Source: Deltaproteobacteria bacterium (GTDB taxonomy: Bacteria; Desulfobacterota; Desulfobaccia; Desulfobaccales; 0-14-0-80-60-11). From it: a stretch of DNA of 7,764 bases. Shown here in pieces: positions 6,571-7,764 of the stretch. Positions within the stretch are counted from its first letter, which is position 1; every line of letters begins with the position of its first letter. A program made the position numbers and the translations under genes. The notes under the pieces are model-generated. The model was not told the DNA's origin, made no database searches, and worked only from the letters and a program-made list of their open reading frames with translations. The DNA lies in NCBI GenBank assembly GCA_021817645.1, contig JAKAGH010000149.1, positions 1-7,764 on the forward strand, given 5' to 3'.

Positions 6571-6890
6571 CCCGGAGCCGGGTGGCCCTACTGCAAGACC
6601 TAACCCGGGCCATCACCGCCGCGGTGCTCCAGGACGATATTAATCGGGCTTTCAGCCTCCTGGAGCAGCGCCAGGCGGTCCTGCAGCACCTGGACTGGTC
6701 CGTGCCCGTGGAAGATCTGGGCGACAGCCTGGAGAAACTCTGGGACCTGGACCAGGCCCTCATGGCCTTCTGCCAGTCCTGGCGGGACGCCCTGGAGGAA
6801 CGCCTGCAAACCCTCAACCTCGGCCATTACCTGCGCCAGAAATACGCGCCGCCTCTCACTGAAGCCCGGTATATTAACTTGCATAAATAG
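6534..6890 (+). CDS. Small helical protein, FliT-like flagellar export chaperone candidate
   Basis: This 118-residue protein is predicted to be almost entirely helical. It has the layout seen in FliT and FlgN export chaperones: a first helix LLQDLTRAITAAVLQDD (19-35), then FSLLEQRQAVLQHLD (40-54) with the R-Q-x-x-L pattern typical of FliT, then LGDSLEKLWDLDQALMAF and a C-terminal amphipathic helix to GHYLRQKYA. FliT proteins bind export substrates such as the filament cap FliD and are cytosolic. Two starts are possible. The ATG at 6534 overlaps the previous gene by 37 bases but has a poor ribosome site. The in-frame GTG at 6582 has GGAG just upstream, begins 11 bases after the previous stop and would give 102 residues that still contain the whole helical core. 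The gene is the last of the operon, with a terminator about 20 bases downstream. The coding call is firm but FliT identity is moderate. Confidence 0.72.
   Translation: MAKNTLSPLTPLTRSRVALLQDLTRAITAAVLQDDINRAFSLLEQRQAVLQHLDWSVPVEDLGDSLEKLWDLDQALMAFCQSWRDALEERLQTLNLGHYLRQKYAPPLTEARYINLHK
6574..6577 (+). promoter_or_regulatory. Possible ribosome binding site for an alternative GTG start at 6582
   Basis: GGAG lies four bases before the in-frame GTG at 6582-6584, a slightly short spacing. The ATG at 6534 has no comparable site, so the FliT-like protein may begin here instead. Confidence 0.35.
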
Positions 6891-6909
6891 ACCAACGGCA
6901 TCAATTGCT

Positions 6910-6939
6910 AAGGCGGGGCCTCTTGGCTCCGCCTTTTTT
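6910..6939 (+). terminator. Rho-independent terminator of the glycosyltransferase/flagellar operon
   Basis: An 11-bp stem (6910-6920 with 6925-6935, one G-U pair) closes on a TCTT loop and runs into six T residues at 6934-6939. It starts about 20 bases after the stop of the FliT-like gene. Confidence 0.92.
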
Positions 6940-6998
6940 GGTTCCCCACTCTTTGGCGGGCGAGACAACCGTCCTACCCGACTGGCCCTCTTTCCCAT

Positions 6999-7040
6999 AA
7001 AAAAGTAGGGTGCACACACAGTGCGCACCCTACTTTTTTT
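6999..7040. terminator. Bidirectional terminator hairpin between convergent genes
   Basis: GTAGGGTGC at 7005-7013 pairs with GCACCCTAC at 7025-7033. Six A residues on the left (6999-7004) can pair with T residues on the right (7034-7039), giving a 15-bp stem around an 11-base loop. The T run serves plus-strand transcripts and the A run serves minus-strand transcripts. The hairpin lies 43 bases past the stop of the minus-strand oxidoreductase gene, so it is probably that gene's main terminator and a backup for the operon. The 58 bases between the two hairpins show no other feature. Confidence 0.88.
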
Positions 7041-7082
7041 CTCTATGCTACTTGGTGCTCAAGGTGTCTCTGTGGTGAATGC

Positions 7083-7764
7083 TTACCACCCCATGGTCAG
7101 GTAGTCATGGATGGAGTTGGAGGCCAGGCGGCCTGCGCCCATAGCCAGGATCACGGTGGCCGAACCGGTGACGATGTCGCCGCCGGCCCAGACTCTCGGT
7201 TTCATGGTCTTGCCGGTCTTGGGATCCGCGACGATATAGCCCCATTTGTTCAGGGACAGGCCCGGGGTGCTCTTGGTGAGCAAGGGGTTCGAGCCGGAGC
7301 CGATGGAGACGACCGCGGTGTCGATATCCACGGTGAATTCGGAACCCGGGACGGGTACCGGCCGCCGCCGTCCGGACGCGTCGGGTTCCCCCAGTTCCAT
7401 CTTCAGGCATTCCACGCCGGTGAGACGGCCGGTGGCGTCATCGCCCAGGAAGCGCAGCGGATTGGAGAGCAGCAGGAATTCGACGCCCTCTTCATCGGCA
7501 TGGTGGACTTCCGCCCCGCGAGCCGGCAGCTCATCGCGGGAGCGCCGGTAGATGATGTAGGAATGGTCCGCGCCCAGGCGCAGGGCGGTGCGGGCGCAGT
7601 CCATGGCCACGTTGCCGCCCCCGAAGGTGGCCACGTTCTTGCCTTTGACGATGGGGGTGTCGTAGTTGGGGAAGTCGTAAGCCTTCATCAGGTTGGAACG
7701 GGTCAGGTACTCGTTGGCGGAGTAAACCCCGATGTAGTGCTCTCCGGGGATCTTCAGAAATACG
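7083..7764 (-). CDS. GltD/NfnB/SudA-family FAD- and NAD(P)-dependent oxidoreductase, N-terminal part outside window
   Basis: This minus-strand frame is open to the right edge and gives 226 residues ending at the TAA at 7083-7085. It is the C-terminal half of a flavoprotein of the glutamate synthase small-subunit type. It starts in the IPGEHYIGVYSANEYLTR region. The NAD(P)-binding Rossmann motif GGGNVAMD lies at visible residues 48-55, followed by ARTALRLGA. IIYRRSRDELPAR at 70-82 is the usual dinucleotide-specificity region, then EVHHADEEGV. The second FAD motif, AGGDIVTGSATVILAMGAGR, is at 193-212. In anaerobes this family includes homotetrameric GltA, the NfnB subunit of electron-bifurcating transhydrogenase and sulfide dehydrogenase SudA. 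Without the N-terminus and neighbours these cannot be told apart. It is convergent with and probably functionally unrelated to the glycosyltransferase operon. Confidence 0.93.
   Translation of the reverse strand, partial: VFLKIPGEHYIGVYSANEYLTRSNLMKAYDFPNYDTPIVKGKNVATFGGGNVAMDCARTALRLGADHSYIIYRRSRDELPARGAEVHHADEEGVEFLLLSNPLRFLGDDATGRLTGVECLKMELGEPDASGRRRPVPVPGSEFTVDIDTAVVSIGSGSNPLLTKSTPGLSLNKWGYIVADPKTGKTMKPRVWAGGDIVTGSATVILAMGAGRLASNSIHDYLTMGW

Noticed and set aside
1..7764. CRISPR array, tRNA or rRNA gene, insertion sequence or phage genes
   Set aside because: No spaced direct repeats, cloverleaf-like sequence, transposase motifs or terminal inverted repeats were seen.
7083..7764. A link between the oxidoreductase and the glycosylation operon
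   Set aside because: It is convergent, separated by two terminators, and belongs to a housekeeping redox family, so shared function is not supported.

Overview
The window is GC-rich and almost entirely coding. It holds the downstream part of a tightly packed plus-strand operon (positions 1 to 6890), a short intergenic space with two hairpin terminators, and the C-terminal part of a convergent minus-strand oxidoreductase gene that runs off the right edge. High GC, a glycosyltransferase group next to flagellar-chaperone-like genes, and a GltD/NfnB/SudA-type flavoprotein fit an anaerobic Desulfobacterota (deltaproteobacterial) genome, perhaps near Desulfobacca or Syntrophobacterales. That placement is an inference from gene content, not from a marker gene.

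Region 1 to 5971 carries four glycosyltransferase genes in an alternating order. They are a CgeB/DUF3880-like enzyme (cut at its 5' end), a GT9 (heptosyltransferase-fold) enzyme, a second CgeB-like enzyme, and a second GT9 enzyme. The two CgeB-like proteins are paralogues, as are the two GT9 proteins, so the layout is A-B-A'-B'. The complete CgeB-like protein has an N-terminal domain resembling that of Maf, the motility-associated factor that glycosylates flagellins. Both GT9 proteins carry a long C-terminal extension that opens with a shared VYRS motif.

Region 5962 to 6890 holds two small genes. One encodes a 202-residue two-domain protein of unknown function. The other encodes a 118-residue (or 102-residue) helical protein resembling the flagellar export chaperone FliT. 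A good match to a sigma-54 promoter lies in the 3' end of the last glycosyltransferase gene, about 60 bases before the 202-residue gene. Sigma-54 commonly drives flagellar genes in this group.

The genes overlap or nearly touch at every junction, mostly with clear Shine-Dalgarno sequences, so translational coupling is likely. The simplest reading is a flagellin glycosylation and secretion-chaperone module. The enzymes would build or attach a glycan to flagellin, and the small proteins would handle flagellar subunits or regulate the process. Lipopolysaccharide or another surface glycan remains possible as the target. At 6891 to 7082 a plus-strand terminator is followed by a second, nearly symmetric hairpin that can serve both converging transcripts.
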